The notes below the pieces were generated by a model. That model had not been told where the DNA came from and ran no database searches. It saw only the letters and a program-made list of their open reading frames with translations. Below, one piece after another: positions 1-12,663 of a DNA stretch of 64,000 bases. Source of the stretch: Theropithecus gelada (Eukaryota > Chordata > Mammalia > Primates > Cercopithecidae); contig NC_037669.1 of the NCBI RefSeq assembly GCF_003255815.1, forward strand, positions 122,401,152-122,465,151. The letters run 5' to 3'. The position numbers were made by a program, and so were the translations under genes. Each line of letters starts with the position of its first letter. The first letter of the stretch is position 1.

Positions 1-1819
1 GGTTCAATTTACTCAGAATATGTGTTTTTTAAAAATTCCATTGGAACAGAAATGCAATATAATCACAAATTTCATCTCTTATTCTTTATGTCTATAATGT
101 ATTTTATTTGTTCTCTGGAAGGCCTGCATAAACATAAATGGTATTCCTTCTAAATCGCAGGTATTCTCGCAGCCTCTGAAACCAAGTATGGGTCGCCTTC
201 CTGTTCTGCACCAGGTCTCACCCACGCTTGATTTCATGGGCCAGGAGAGCACATCTGGCAGCTCTAACAGAGGTCTGAAGTCAGGACAGTTAGCTAGAAG
301 GTTATAAAGGAATAAAGCAAGAGAAGAGACAATAAAATCTGTTCTATAAATAACATTTTATGTAAGAACCAGCAAATATAACTCAGGGGAAGACATTTTC
401 AGTGCAATTTTCCATTCAGATTATCTGTACTGTGTCCAAGATAATATGTAGTGACAGCTAAACATTCAACAATTCTTTCAAAATCTATTTTGAATATATT
501 TCTTTACTGTCAATTTTCTATCATCTGGAAAATTCAACTATACAGTCTCATCCATTGTACTTTACACCAATCATTCTGGACTTAAATGTCTTTCTCCATC
601 ATCAAATTGCATTGACAAAGCATGCACCTCAAGAAAGCCCTGCTAATTTTTATGAGGTACCAAAAGGAAAATACATAAAATTACAATCTAAGATACCCTG
701 ACAACACAAAAATCCACAGAATTCTTTCTTGATACCTAAAACTTCATCTGACAAATTTAGTGTTATAAAAGGTAGAGTTTTCAAAAAAAGCATGCCATAA
801 CATTTTAAGAAATTATGAAGTCTTGAGTAATTTCTGTTAATTTAGGATGCTATAAATTTGTATCACAATTTCCAACATTAAAAGAAAAATGAAAGTTAAG
901 TAACAGACAAACCACTTTGGCATGACACTTTTAAATTTGCAACACGCAATTATTGTCCATATTTAAGATTACCAAGTAAAAACAAAATCATGATTGAGTC
1001 ATAGCATAGCAGTACTGAAAAATACCTTGGAAACAAGCTCATGGTCTAATCCCAATAATTTAGAAGTGGCAAAACATGAGTTCTTGACCTTCATTTTAAC
1101 CTGAGTTTGGAAATGCATCACTAGACGTTGCAGGAATCAGTGACCTGTGTCAGCCCAATGTGACCAAGCTCTATGCCTCCACACATCCTCCAAAAAAAAA
1201 AAAAAAAAAGAGAGAAGGTAAGGACATTTCATGACCGATCCTGATAGTGGCCCAGAAACCTCTTTGCTCCATTGCCTCCCTGTACCTGTTCAGTCCCATT
1301 TCTACCTGGTTCCTTGCTCAGCTTCATCTCATTGTCATCAACTCTTGCATCAACACTTAAAGTTGGTGTTGCCATTCTGTACCCTAGCTTTACTCTTCAG
1401 TGATCTTATTTTGCTTCCTGAGACAGAAAGACTCATATTGTCTGGGCCCCCCTATTTATCACAATCACCATGCTTCCCCCTCCCCTCTACCTCACGAGCT
1501 CAGACCTTGGTGTCAACACAGAGCCTCTCCAGTATGCCAGGCTTGAGAGACAGCACCATTGTTAACAATTTCCAGTTCTTTACAAGGTCATTGGATTTAA
1601 CTCCTCAAAGCACGGTGCTTTAATTTCCAAGTGGCACTTTAACAACATTAACTTCTTTGTGGGAAGTTTTACAGCAAGGTAGCACTTGCTCAAGGGGCAT
1701 GGGCCACATAATAGGGACCTTCCAAGGGACCTTTATTAATGCATAGTGTGGGGTAGAGGAGTGGAACTGGTGATACAACAGATGAAAAGGAATGTTCCAA
1801 GTGGGCAATTAAAACCGGG
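1..1819. other. Single-copy AT-rich DNA, no gene seen
   Basis: I recognise no interspersed repeat here. A pure A run lies at about 1192-1209. An ATG-initiated frame of 130 codons follows at 1231-1623, but it shows no domain, no splice context that I can support and no strong translation-start context, so it is treated as chance. Confidence 0.6.
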
Positions 1820-4653
1820 CATTCCAAAGAGAGAGAGAGAAAGAGAAAGAAGGGTGAGCAAGTAAGTATGGAAGATCCAGGAGATCCTGGAAGTTCATTA
1901 TCACAAGAGAATGAGTAAAAGGGAGGACCTGGTGAGAAATGCAGAAAACTGATGAAAGATTGGACTTGCAGAGACCACGTTGTCAAAGGTCATGTGTGAG
2001 TGCCAGGGAATTTAGATGTTTTCTCTGTAAGTGGTGAGACAGTGGATGCTAGTTAGAAAGCTGTGGTCATTTTCATGTGAAAAATGAGGGCATAAAATCA
2101 GACTTGTGGCAGTGAAGATAAAAACAAACAAAGAAACAAAACAAAACAAAACAAAAAACAATGAACACCAATAGAACTTGAGGATTGGATGTTGAGGAAG
2201 AATGCATGAGGACTCATAGGTTTCCAGCCCCCTGAACATGGTGGTTATGATGCCATTTACTCACAGGTAAGGAGAAATCATAAAGAGATTTAAAGAGGGT
2301 AGGAAATTAGCTCAATTTTGACCATGGCAAATTTGAAGTAAAAGACTTGAAGATCCTAGATTTTAAAGCCAAAAAGTATAGTCAGGACAGCCCAAGGACA
2401 GCATGCAGAGACAGAATAATGACAGAAGGACTGAAAAACAAGTACTCCAATTGAAGGAGAAAGTTAAGGGGAAAATATCAAGGGAAAGGGCATGCTAACT
2501 TTTACATAGGCCATGGGATGTCATATTATCTTATAGAAATATTTTAAAACTTACAAAGTTTTTTGCATTGTTTTATCAGATCTCAATTTATAACTATAGC
2601 TGATATTGACATAGAAGACATTTCCCTTTTTGCTATTTTGAATACAAACTTCAGCCTAGCTTATTGTAAGACTGCAGTTATTTCCAGCTGCATACATGCA
2701 GATTCATAAGTGAAATAAATGCATTAATACAGCATTTATATTGATTTCTATGTAGTACAATTACTTTGAGGATCTCTACTAATCATTGACTTGACTTTAC
2801 ACTAACGCTTCATGTAAAAATTGCCTTTCATACATTCACCCTAGAAAATTCTTCCTTGAAATCAATTAGGGAAATACATTCATAAAGCTCATCAAATGCA
2901 TACACATCACAGAAAAAGAAGGTTATCCCTTGTTCTTGTTTACTCACCATCTTTACTTCAGGATATAGCACTTTGTTCATAATCAGAATTAGGTTTTAGT
3001 GTAATCCTTGATAAATATAACAACTGAGCAGATATAGTAGCTTGTCTGGGGCTCAATCCTCCTGTCTTCATCACTATTCACTGTACTGCTCAGAGTCTAG
3101 ATGCAGACCAGTCCCATCAGTTTCTGTATCACGCTTTGGACTCCTAACATTCTTTCCAAGAAAGTTTGTTACAACCTTCTTTAAGAGCAGGTGGTCACTA
3201 CGCAGAAAGACAGAGCTTTAATATAATCTCCCCCATTCACATAAAAGACACCACAGGGAGCTGTCAGGATGTGAAAAGTAATCAGTCACATAATCTTTAT
3301 TAAACACAGCATACACCTCACCTCAAAGGACTGGGAATCCTTAAACAAAAAAGGCCTGTTTTTGCAGATCACTTTAGATTTAGCCTCAGGATCAAAGCAA
3401 GGGTAATTTTATTTAATTTTATTTTTTAAATCCTGAGCCTTTACGTTGAGTGTTTTCCTTAGATGGATTTTTTTTTTTTTTTTTAATCTCAATACCGATT
3501 CTTCCCTCTTAAAGGGTTGGGTTGAAATGCACAGTCTCACCATGAAGACATGGTTTTATTGAACCATTTTTCTGGATTCTCTGGAATAAATCAACTCATA
3601 ACTGTAACTCCAAAGATTTCATGTCATCTTAAATCTTTGTATGCTGGAGTATATTCTTTACTCTACTAGTAATTACTTTTTTAAAACAGAAAAAAAAAAT
3701 ATTACCTCCTAGATGGCTTCACCCAGTCTGGAGACATTAATCTTTCACTTCAGGTACAGAATCAGATTACTCTCCCCACTCACAATCAAGTCTTGATTTG
3801 GGATGACAGTGTGGAGAAATCAAGACACTGTTTTTAATCAGTCATTTTTGCGGGTCAACAAATGAAGAGTTCCATTATTTCTGTCTTTTGTGAGAAGCTC
3901 TGATTCAAACACTTGTTCACTTTGGAAAATATTAGTCAGAAAGGAGCTTTTCTATAACAAGCCAAATTGCAGTAGCATCAATATAGAAGCTACATTTCTA
4001 TCCATCCCAGATTACTCTAGAGCCTTGTAAATCCCCCAACTATAGTCACTAACAGTTCTGTCTCTATATAAAACAGTGCAACTGGACAAATGTTTTGCAT
4101 ACAATCAGATGTGTTTTTCCATTTCCTGAGAATAGTATGTTTAAGAATGACTATTAGAGGATACCATAGCCTCTTGTTCCTTTGAAAAGTCTCATTGACT
4201 TCTAAAAAATATACTTTCAACTCCAGCTATAAGTGAGTTAAAAATAACCCCACTGAGGTGAAAGAAAGTGAAAATTACAAAGCTCTAGTTATAAATACTT
4301 TTCTTTTAAATAGAGAATATAAAAATGCATTTGATACATGACAATTCTTATAGCATTATTTTATATCTTGCTATCCCTCTATTGGAGTATTAGTCACTTA
4401 TGTTAGTTCAAAATAATGTGTTGCCACTGGTGCTATTTTGCTCTCTACAAATTTTTTAGGAGCCCCATCAGAAAATTAGGACATTTTTCTCCTAACCAAT
4501 CAAACAAGAAGGTAAACAGCTTTTCCACGCTGAGGCACTGTCAATATATCAGCTCTGGCTGGAGGCACCTGTCCAAACCCAAACTTACTATATCATATGC
4601 ACAAACCTTATTATTTCAAACCATTCCTCCAAATCTCTAACCCTTAAAGCACT
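1820..4653. other. Single-copy DNA with simple-sequence patches
   Basis: The stretch is AT-rich and has no supported gene. It holds a short GA-rich patch at about 1827-1852, an AAAAC-type patch at about 2118-2160, and T or A runs near 3470-3485 and 3691-3700. A small palindrome with 7-bp arms and a one-base spacer sits at 3783-3797. Part of 1860-2130 may be a very old L2-like fragment, but the resemblance is too weak to call. Confidence 0.55.
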
Positions 4654-4818
4654 GAGTGGTCTTAAATCCTGGCTATACATTAGACCCTTCTGAAAAGTTT
4701 TTTTAAAAATACAGACACTTACAAACTGTGATGTAATTGTGCTGGGATAGGACTTAAGCATCGACACTTTTACAAGCTCTCCAAGTGATCTAAGGTTCAG
4801 ACAGGTTAAGAATCACTG
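4654..4818 (+). mobile_element. MER5A-like hAT-Charlie MITE
   Basis: A short non-autonomous DNA transposon begins gagtggtc and ends aatcactg, a decayed version of the hAT-Charlie terminal inverted repeat cagtggt/accactg. Internal phrases such as ggctatacattagaccc and ctctccaagtgat match the MER5A arrangement as I remember it. It is 165 bp against about 189 bp for the family, so small internal deletions are likely. No 8-bp target duplication is evident. Confidence 0.75.
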
Positions 4819-5208
4819 CCGTAAGGAAATGACTTAGTTATTGTATCATCCAATTTCACCCAACTGTAGAGCTAACCACTTTCCCTTCACAAACATAGAA
4901 TCAGAGATCAAATCATGCCAGTTTTCAATATATGTCCATCAAATAATTTGAACAATCTCACAGTACTTTCTATATTCAAACAGAACAGTATTTCATATTT
5001 CGTATATTCAAAATAGCATTTTTGAAAGAAAGTAGTGAAAAAAGCATTAACAAGAAGAAATAAATGTCCACTATACATGCGCTCAAATAGTTAAGTAATA
5101 TGATTTCCCCAGCCAGATTTCCACAATCCTTCCTCCAATGCATTAACTAGTAAACTATTCCCCACTGTTACTCATCACTGATTAAAACAAAATAAAACAA
5201 AACCGATA

Positions 5209-5520
5209 GGCCAGGGTGTGGTGGCTCAGTCCTGTAACCCCAGCACTTTGGGAGGCCGAGTTAGGCAGATTGCTTGAGCACAGGAGTTTGAGAATAGCCT
5301 GGGCAACATGGTGAAACCTCATCTCTACCAATAAACGAATAAATAAATAGCCAGGCATGGTTGTGCACACCTGTGGTCCCAGCTACTCCTAGAGGCTAAG
5401 GATCACTTGAGCCTGTGAAGCGGAGGTTGCAGTGAGCCAAGATCATGCCAATGCGCTCCAACCTGGGTGACAGAGTGAGACCTCATCTCAAAAAACAAAA
5501 CAGAACAAAACAAACAAAAC
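5209..5520 (+). mobile_element. Alu SINE, old (AluJ-like)
   Basis: This is a dimeric Alu in the plus direction, starting ggccagggtgtggtggctca. The left arm includes cagcactttgggaggccgag, and the right arm ends gacagagtgagacctcatctc before an AAAAC-rich tail. Divergence is high and the phrase gaatagcctgggcaacatgg suggests the older J class, but the subfamily is a judgement by eye. The right arm is shortened after ctgtggtcccagctactcc. Confidence 0.93.
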
Positions 5521-5532
5521 ACCATAGAAATT

Positions 5533-5569
5533 TAAAAAAAAAAAAAAAAAAGAGAGAGAGAGAGAGAGA
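5533..5569. repeat. Poly-A followed by (GA)n
   Basis: A run of about 18 A passes directly into about nine GA units. It lies between two plus-strand Alus, so it may be a secondary expansion of the first Alu's tail region. Confidence 0.9.
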
Positions 5570-5610
5570 CACCCATGTTGTCTGGATAAAGATAAAACCA
5601 GGGGGTAATG

Positions 5611-5913
5611 GGCTGGGTGTGGTGGCTTATGCCTGTAATCCCAGCACTTTGGGAGGCTGAGGCGGGTGGATCACCTAGGTCAGGAGCTCGAGACTAGCCT
5701 AGCCAACACGGTGAAACCCCTTCTCTACTAGAACTACAAAAATTAGTTGGGTGTGGTGGTGTGTGCCTGTGATCCTAGCTACTTGGGAGGCTGAGGCAGG
5801 AGAACTGCTTGAACCAGGGAGGCAGAGGTTGCAGTGAGCCAAGATCATGCCACTGCACTCCAGCCGGGGCAACAGACTGAGACTCCATCTCAAAAAAATA
5901 AAATAAATAAAAT
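5611..5913 (+). mobile_element. Alu SINE (AluS-like)
   Basis: A full-length plus-strand Alu starts ggctgggtgtggtggcttat and carries both monomers and the standard right-arm end gagactccatctc before an AAATAAATAAAAT tail. Divergence is moderate, consistent with the S class. It lies about 90 bp after the previous Alu in the same orientation. No clear target-site duplication was found. Confidence 0.95.
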
Positions 5914-5974
5914 GGGATAACATGCATTAGAGATGTGGTGTAGGTGATTTCAATAGGATCTCCTAATGAACCAC

Positions 5975-6499
5975 AGCACCTCATATCCGTGTCCTTTGCA
6001 ATATGATTTTACGATGGTGCCCATTGAGAAGTAGACTATGTTTCCCTGCCCATTGAAAATGGACTGGCCTTACAATTTGCTTTCACAGACAGAATGCTAT
6101 AGAATTGCCATCATGTGACTTCTCAAGGTAAACCTTAAGAGACATGCAGCTTTTTTTTTGTCCTTGTGGAATGCTCCCATTATCAATTGAAAAAAACATA
6201 GTCCAGCCTACTGAAAAATGAGAGGCAATGCAGGGGAGAACTCAGGCACCACAGCCAACAGCCAGCATCAACGGCCAGGCCTGTCAGTGAAGTCATTTGG
6301 GATTACCCAGCCCCAGCTGAGCTGTCAAATGTCTACAATTGTGTGAGTGAACTCAGGCAGGATCAACAGCAAGACCAGCAAAAGAATCTGCTGGCTGAGC
6401 CCAACCCAGACTGCAGAATCATGAGCAAATAAATAGTTGCTATTTTATGCCAGTAAGGATTGAGGTGCTTTGTTATATACAAACAGATAATTCATACAG
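5975..6499 (+). mobile_element. MLT1-type LTR (ERVL-MaLR), solo, plus strand
   Basis: The 3' half carries the hallmarks of a MaLR MLT1 LTR: agccaacagccagcat, gaatcatgagcaaataaat with its AATAAA signal, and the end cagataattcatacag. Divergence is large, as expected of this old family. The left boundary is approximate, and no internal retroviral sequence flanks it, so it is read as a solo LTR. The exact subfamily needs a library search. Confidence 0.7.
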
Positions 6500-7135
6500 A
6501 ACTTTATGTAATATTGCAAAAGAACTAAAGACAACTGTCCTTTGATATATACATACTATATGCAATTTATAAATAGCCAATTTTTGAAGTCTCAGCTTCA
6601 TAAAGTATCTTTCAGTTCAACCTTTCCCCCAATAAACTTCATAAAAATAATACATTTGCTTTTCATTTTCCTCCATGATTAAATGTAGGATAAAAGTAAG
6701 TGCCATAGGTATCTCTACAAAAGTCAGGAAACAATTAGCCTAAACTTGCTTTATAACAACAATGTTATATAATTCACTTTACTTCTCCTAGAGAACAAGG
6801 TATAAAAAGAAAAATTCCAGGAGGGATTATAACAAAAGTGTTCTGTTGCTGAACCTAAGGATATTTTGAAGCTTGGTTACCTTTAATAACTTTTACTCAC
6901 AAACTACTTCACTAAATATTCCACCTAATGGACACCCCCCTCAAAAACATTTCTGCAAAAATAGTAGTAACTAGGACATTTGCAAATATTCTGTAAGAAT
7001 CTTCTTTGAGCATGAATTTAGGCTATGGCTGAAGGGAAATACGGCTTTGTGGCTTCGTTTTTCTATTTTTTGGTTCTATACATTTTTGTAGTGATTTGGG
7101 GATAGTTTTCTCATACTGTACTCGTTTTCTGTTAC
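6500..7135. other. Single-copy AT-rich DNA
   Basis: No gene, repeat or structured element was recognised between the two LTR-type repeats. Confidence 0.5.
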
Positions 7136-7626
7136 TGTATTAGTATTCTATTGCTGCTCTAACAAATTACACTTAAACAAATTTCTTCCTTTACATTTCT
7201 GGAAGCCAGATGTCTGAAATTAGTTTCACTGAGCTAAACACAAACTGTTAGAAGGACCACGCTCCCTCTGGAACTCTAGAGAAGAATCCTTTTCCTTTTC
7301 CAGCCTCTAGAATTGCATTCCTTGCACTCCTTGGCTCATGGACTCTGCCTTCATCTTTAAAGCCAGCAGCACAGAATCTCCAAATCTGTTTGCTTCCAAC
7401 ATCACACCACTTTCTCCTCTTCTGTAGTCTAATCTCCCTCTGCTAACCCCTTTAAGGACATCTATAATCATCTCATTGGGCCCACCTGGATAGTCCAGGA
7501 TAATCTTCCCATCTCCAGATTCTTTAATGACATCTGCAAAGTCCTCTTTGTCATGTAAGGTAACATCTTCACAGAGTCAGGGAATTTGGATATGGATTTA
7601 GGGAGTCATTAGTTAGCCTGCTACAC
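7136..7626 (-). mobile_element. MaLR/MLT1-like solo LTR, minus strand
   Basis: Read on the plus strand this begins tgtattagtattctattgct and continues with gctctaacaaattacac and ttctggaagccagatgtc. It ends near ttagcctgctacac, which is the reverse complement of a familiar old LTR-type repeat. The phrase ttgggcccacctggatagtc also fits. Length is about 490 bp. Assignment to the MLT1 group is from memory; that this is an ancient LTR-type repeat in antisense is more secure than the family name. Confidence 0.62.
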
Positions 7627-9357
7627 TGCCTTTGGTTGCTTACTGTTTGGTACTAAGGTCAAGATTCCCCAAGTAATTTCTGTGTTGAGGTAGCTCAACT
7701 GAGGAAAAGTAATGAAAACTCTTTGTTTACACATCTTCTACAGGACAAACTTTCTGCTTAAACCAAGCAATAATTAAATCATCAATTAAGCTTGACTTAA
7801 GCCAAAATCTGACTGGTTAAACACTACAGCAACACTGGTCATTAAGGTGGAGCTGTTCATTTTTCCAGCATTTTATTCTATTTAAGAACATGAATGTCAT
7901 CATTTATTTGCCAGGTTGAATAAAAATTTCATCCGAAATGATTGTTTCAAAGAATGATGGATAAATATTGCTTTCTGTTTAAACTAGAACACAAACACAA
8001 TTTAGTGGCTTCCTATTTAACTTTAACTATCATTTAAAAAATGTATTCTTACCTAACACAGTTTCATTTTATTAGCAGCATAAAAACAAACTTGCACTAT
8101 AGTTCTTCCACTGACAATGTTGCCTACTTGAAGGCATCATAAAGTTATAAGCACAGATTTATAATTCATACATTATTTAAAAAGAAGAGACCCTTAATAC
8201 TTTTTATCTGCAAAAGAAAGGAATATATTTCAATTGACATTTATGTTATTAGAATGATTCAAGCCCGTGATGCAGAGTATTTAGACCATATAACTAGAAT
8301 ATAATATTTACATGTACGAAATCTCATTGACTCAGACAATAAGTAATAAACTACTTCTAATCTGTGCTAAAGGGAATATTTTATAGGGTAAATCAGATAA
8401 AGAAAACAAAGCAGTAAATGCAAATACTTCTTAGGATAATAGGGAATCAGATGTGCATTAAAACATCATATTATAGAATAGGTAAGACAAATTTAAAAAC
8501 ATAATCTAAAGTACAACATTCAAAAGCAATAGCTGGCAAATTAACTATTTTCATTTTTTGAGAGCTCAGACATTGTTTTTCAGGTTATAAAAGTAAATGA
8601 TAAATTATTCTAGTGGTTTAAGAAGTTTAAGAAAGTAACATCCAGTTACAATACTGTTAACCAAAGGTCAGAACTGTTAAATAAAACAATAGTAGTTAAC
8701 TATATAGTACATTTTGCATTTAAAAAGAAAATATTGAGCAGTTTTCTCTTACTAGTGAGAGAAGAAAATTTCCTAATCTTTATTCCATTCCTTCTCAAAA
8801 TCTTACTAAAATGAAAATATGGAAATCCAGTATAAACACAGCAGTGTACAGAGAACAGGAAATGAAATATCAGAAGATAAGAGATAAATTTTCAAAAGAG
8901 GATAGCAGATGGAAGAGGAGTTATTGAGTTAGCAAAACCAAGAAACTTCACTGCTTTTAGGTAAGTAAAGTGGGTTTACCAGGAAGATGGAAGCCAGATT
9001 CACATAGCAAATCCCTGCCAGGCTTAGAAATTATTTTCCAGGGACCTCTGAAGTCTAGGGTGAAGTATCGAACTGAGAGCAGGAGTATTTTTGTTTTAAA
9101 GTCCATATAAGAGAATACAGACTGTCAGAACCCCCGGCTCACTCAGTCAGCTAAACTACTCTTTCCCTACATAAAGTTTGATTTCTGGAAAGGTTTAAGG
9201 ACACTAGCTAAAGGTAAGGATGAAGTACTACACTAAAAACAGGGGTTAAGTATACTGTCCTTATTGAATGAGAATGGATAATTCTTCTCTGGGGAAAATA
9301 AGTGGCCCAAGGAAAAAAGACCTACAGATTCTGACTGACATTTGGATGTCCTCTCTG

Positions 9358-9412
9358 CCAAAAAAAAAAAAAAAAAAAAAGAGAGAGAGAGAAAAGAAAG
9401 AAAAAAAAAAAT
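9358..9412. repeat. Poly-A / (GA)n low-complexity tract
   Basis: About 21 A are followed by five GA units and then an A-rich GAAA patch. No retroelement body is joined to it that I can recognise. Confidence 0.85.
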
Positions 9413-9451
9413 AGCTAGTCCCTGTTCATTTACCCAAAGATGACTGTCTTC

Positions 9452-9509
9452 ACACACACACGCAGAAACACACACATGCAGAAACACACATGCACGCACA
9501 CACACATAC
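9452..9509. repeat. Imperfect (CA)n microsatellite
   Basis: CA units are interrupted by CGCAGAAA, TGCAGAAA and TGCACG variants. It is an old, degenerate dinucleotide tract. Confidence 0.85.
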
Positions 9510-10453
9510 TTCCCATCAGCCTTTTGTGTGCTTCATTTTCAAATGTAAGTGGGTAGTCAAGGATTACATTTGAGAAACATCTCTACTATGAAAGAAAGAC
9601 TAAAATAAACAGTGAAAAGATAAAAATAAAAAACCTAAATAAGTGTGTGTGTGGTGGGGGTAGGCACTATTTGTGTATGTGTGCTTTCAGAGATAAAAGA
9701 AGATACTGTAGATATTACACCTATGTAATTTCATCAGGAAATACAAAATGTTTTAGAAAACAGGAAAGAACTTTTAGAAATTCAAAATGATTGTTTAAAG
9801 ATAATCCAATATGAAGGCTGAATACATCTCTCAGAGTAAAAAAATAAAACAAATGGATAGAGAATAAGAGACTAAAAATACACATATAGTAGAGAATCAA
9901 TCTAGGAGAATCGACATTGATCAGTGAAATTTTCAGAAAGATAAAAGAAAGAAAGCACAGTCAGAAATGACCTAAGAAATAGGAACACAATTTTCCAATG
10001 CTGAAGGACATACACTTCTGGATTACAAGAGTCATCCAAACACATAGCACAAACAAATGAAAAAAGGCCCACACCAAGACACAACATTATGAAATTTCAG
10101 AACACCAGGTAGAAATAAAAAATTGTAAAACCTTTAAAAAATAACCAGATACAATAGATTGAGAATCCAAAGGTTATCAGACTTCTCAAACTGGAAGGAA
10201 GACAAGAATAGAATGGAGTATTGTAGCCTTCAAAATGTCGGGGGGTTATTATTTTCAACCTAGAATTCTATACCAAGCCATCCAAGCCATATGATCAATC
10301 ACACGTGAGGGTGTAAAAAAGAGTTTTTGAGATAGTCAAGATTTCAAGGAATTTGCCCTTCAATCACTCTTTCTCAAGCAACAGATATTAGATTCATAGA
10401 ACAATATGAAAGAAGCAGAGGCAATTCCCACAGTGATGATGAAGAGAAATCTT

Positions 10454-10742
10454 TTTTTTTTTTTTTGAGATGAAGTCTGGCTCTGTCGCCCAGGCTGGAA
10501 TGGCGCGATCTCGGCTCACCACAAGCTCAGCCTCTCGGGTTCACAACATTCTCCTCCCTCAGCCTCCCCAGCAGCTGGGACTACAGGCACCCACCACCAC
10601 GCCTGGCTAATTTTGTGTATTTTTAGTAGAGACAGGGTTTCACTGTATTAGCCAGGATGGTCTGAATCTCCTGTCCTCATGATCCACCTGCCTCGGCCTC
10701 CCAAAGTGCTGGGATTACAGGTGTGAGCCACTGCGCCACACC
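10454..10742 (-). mobile_element. Alu SINE, minus strand (AluY/Sg-like) with TSD
   Basis: The element begins with a T run followed by gagatgaagtctggctctgt and ends gtgagccactgcgcc. The phrase gtattagccaggatggtctg fits a young S or Y class. The flanks carry a 12-bp target-site duplication with one mismatch: aagagaaatctt at 10442-10453 and aagaggaatctt at 10743-10754. Insertion by L1 machinery is therefore directly visible. Confidence 0.95.
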
Positions 10743-10754
10743 AAGAGGAATCTT

Positions 10755-11859
10755 AAGTAACAACTGTACTCCAGACGTGAGGGAAACCAACTTCACTGGA
10801 GTAGTGACTGACAGGCCCTAAAGAGCTGTCTTTAAAGAGAAAATAGGACTGCTAGATTCCTTCATGAATTTGACCTTGTTGAGATGAATCTGTAAGTTCA
10901 CAAAGTTTGCACTGAGTTAATGATGTTTACATAGGAAAATAAACACACACACAAAAAAAACAATTATTGGCTCCACAAAAAAGTCTGAAATTTAACCTTA
11001 GTACACTGAATGGTTTATCTTTGATCAATGATTATACAGTTACAAAATATTGAATGTGAATTTAATAAAAATATATGCCATAAGATTTGGAAGGATGGGA
11101 TGGAGGAAAAAAATATATAACAAAGTGTGGAGGAAGACATGAAGTAAGGAAAAGCAATCATAATTTCCTGTAGGAAGATGGTAGACCATAACTGAAAGTG
11201 AAATATCAGAAAACTGTCTTGTGGTCATTATTGGCACAAACTATGAAACTACATATGAGAAGAAACAACTATGAAAGAGTTGAAATTACGTTCAGTCTAG
11301 GAAATAGGGAGAGAGAAATGGGAGTGGTGGGTAAGCAGATAGCTTTTCAAAAATGATAATAAGCCTTGTATTACTCTTTGACTTTAAAAAACTATGAACA
11401 TGTACTACGTTCATAAAATACAATGACAAATTTATAGAAAGCACACTATAGTAAAAATCTTATAGTTCACTAATGGTTAACTCTTTTTGCTGCTTGTGTT
11501 CAAGGCAGTAATACAAATATGTTTTGGCATTACATACCAAATGTTACTCTTTTCATTTGATTTCTAGCATTTCTATGACTGAAATTGCAATTTGTAGTGG
11601 CTTCACAGTGGCTCTAAGATAATTCCAAAGCTTTCAGTATAAATTGGTCCTCTTAAATACTGTGCATAAATTTTTCTCCAACTCAAGCTACCAAATGGCA
11701 ATCAAAATGAAACACAAACAGGATGTTAATATTGCTTTATTTACATGCTGAGCATAGAGAAAAAAAAGTAAAATACAACCACCAGTCATATCCTCAGATA
11801 AAACAGTGTCTCATTAGGACAATTGTGTGTTGTCAATGCTATAACTCAAATGAAGAAAC
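10755..11859. other. Single-copy AT-rich DNA
   Basis: No gene or recognised repeat apart from short A-rich patches. Confidence 0.5.
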
Positions 11860-11980
11860 AAATGCTTATGTATGTTATGTCTAGGTACTGTGCTAGGTAA
11901 ACAGGAAATATGAAGATGCATAAGAAACAGTCATTTCATTCAAGGAGTTTATAATCAAAGAAATTAAAACACTGAAGGCT
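11860..11980 (+). mobile_element. L2/MIR-type 3' tail fragment
   Basis: The string tgtctaggtactgtgctagg, followed by ggaaatatgaagatgcataag and tcaaggagtttataatc, matches the common old-repeat phrase about a size or place list ending in gctcacagtctag. The copy is short and divergent, and strand and boundaries are approximate. Confidence 0.5.
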
Positions 11981-12647
11981 CTCTTAACTAACCTACATTT
12001 ATCTGATGCACTGAACTAATCTTCACTTAGCATTTCTTTTGTTAAACATGACTAATGTCCACAGCATGTTGAACGCTCACACTAGTGACTACGTTTTCAC
12101 CAGGAGCTTCTTCGCTCAGTTGGGTTATATGCCTATTCAGCTGTGTTTGTTCTCAAACTCAGCTGTTCTTTGTACATTTAATTATAATAATATAAATTTC
12201 ATTAAATATTATAAAAATCAGTAAGACTTGAGTGTTAAAAACAACTAGTTGAAAGTTTTGAGAATCAGACTCACTAATGGTGGAAAGTGGAAAAAGCCTC
12301 GTTGAATTAGGTATGAAAAAAAAGCATAAAAACCTAGGACTTTTCACAGATAACTTTGCAAGCATCTTTACATTCTCACTTATTTTCTAAGAACATGAAA
12401 CTAGAGATGGGAGAAATATATAATGTATGTCATTTATACTAAAAATACAACACAAAATGTCCAAGAGAAAACCAATTATGAAAGAAAAGGTCCTGACTAT
12501 TAATCAAAAGATGGGTCATCTAAAGTATATTCATATATACTCTGTTAAAATAAACACTTAAGGTTGTATGTATTAATGACTTTGGATTCCATACTGTTAC
12601 CAATGTGTTCATTTACCAGCCAACTACTGGTCCTGCTTATATTGAAT
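11981..12647. other. Single-copy AT-rich DNA
   Basis: No gene or repeat recognised before the L1 target site. Confidence 0.5.
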
Positions 12648-12663
12648 AAGAGAGTTTCCTCTC

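Larger units (their letters stand above)
7627..10441. other. Single-copy AT-rich DNA with microsatellites
   Basis: There is no supported gene. The interval is poor in recognisable repeats apart from the two simple-sequence tracts listed separately at 9.36 and 9.45 kb. Confidence 0.5.

Noticed and set aside
1231..1623. ATG-initiated 130-codon frame on the plus strand
   Set aside because: No domain, poor start context, no supportable splice sites; it lies in AT-rich single-copy DNA where frames of this size occur by chance.
5445..5984. Frames of 60-75 codons on both strands
   Set aside because: Translated Alu sequence and its GA tract.
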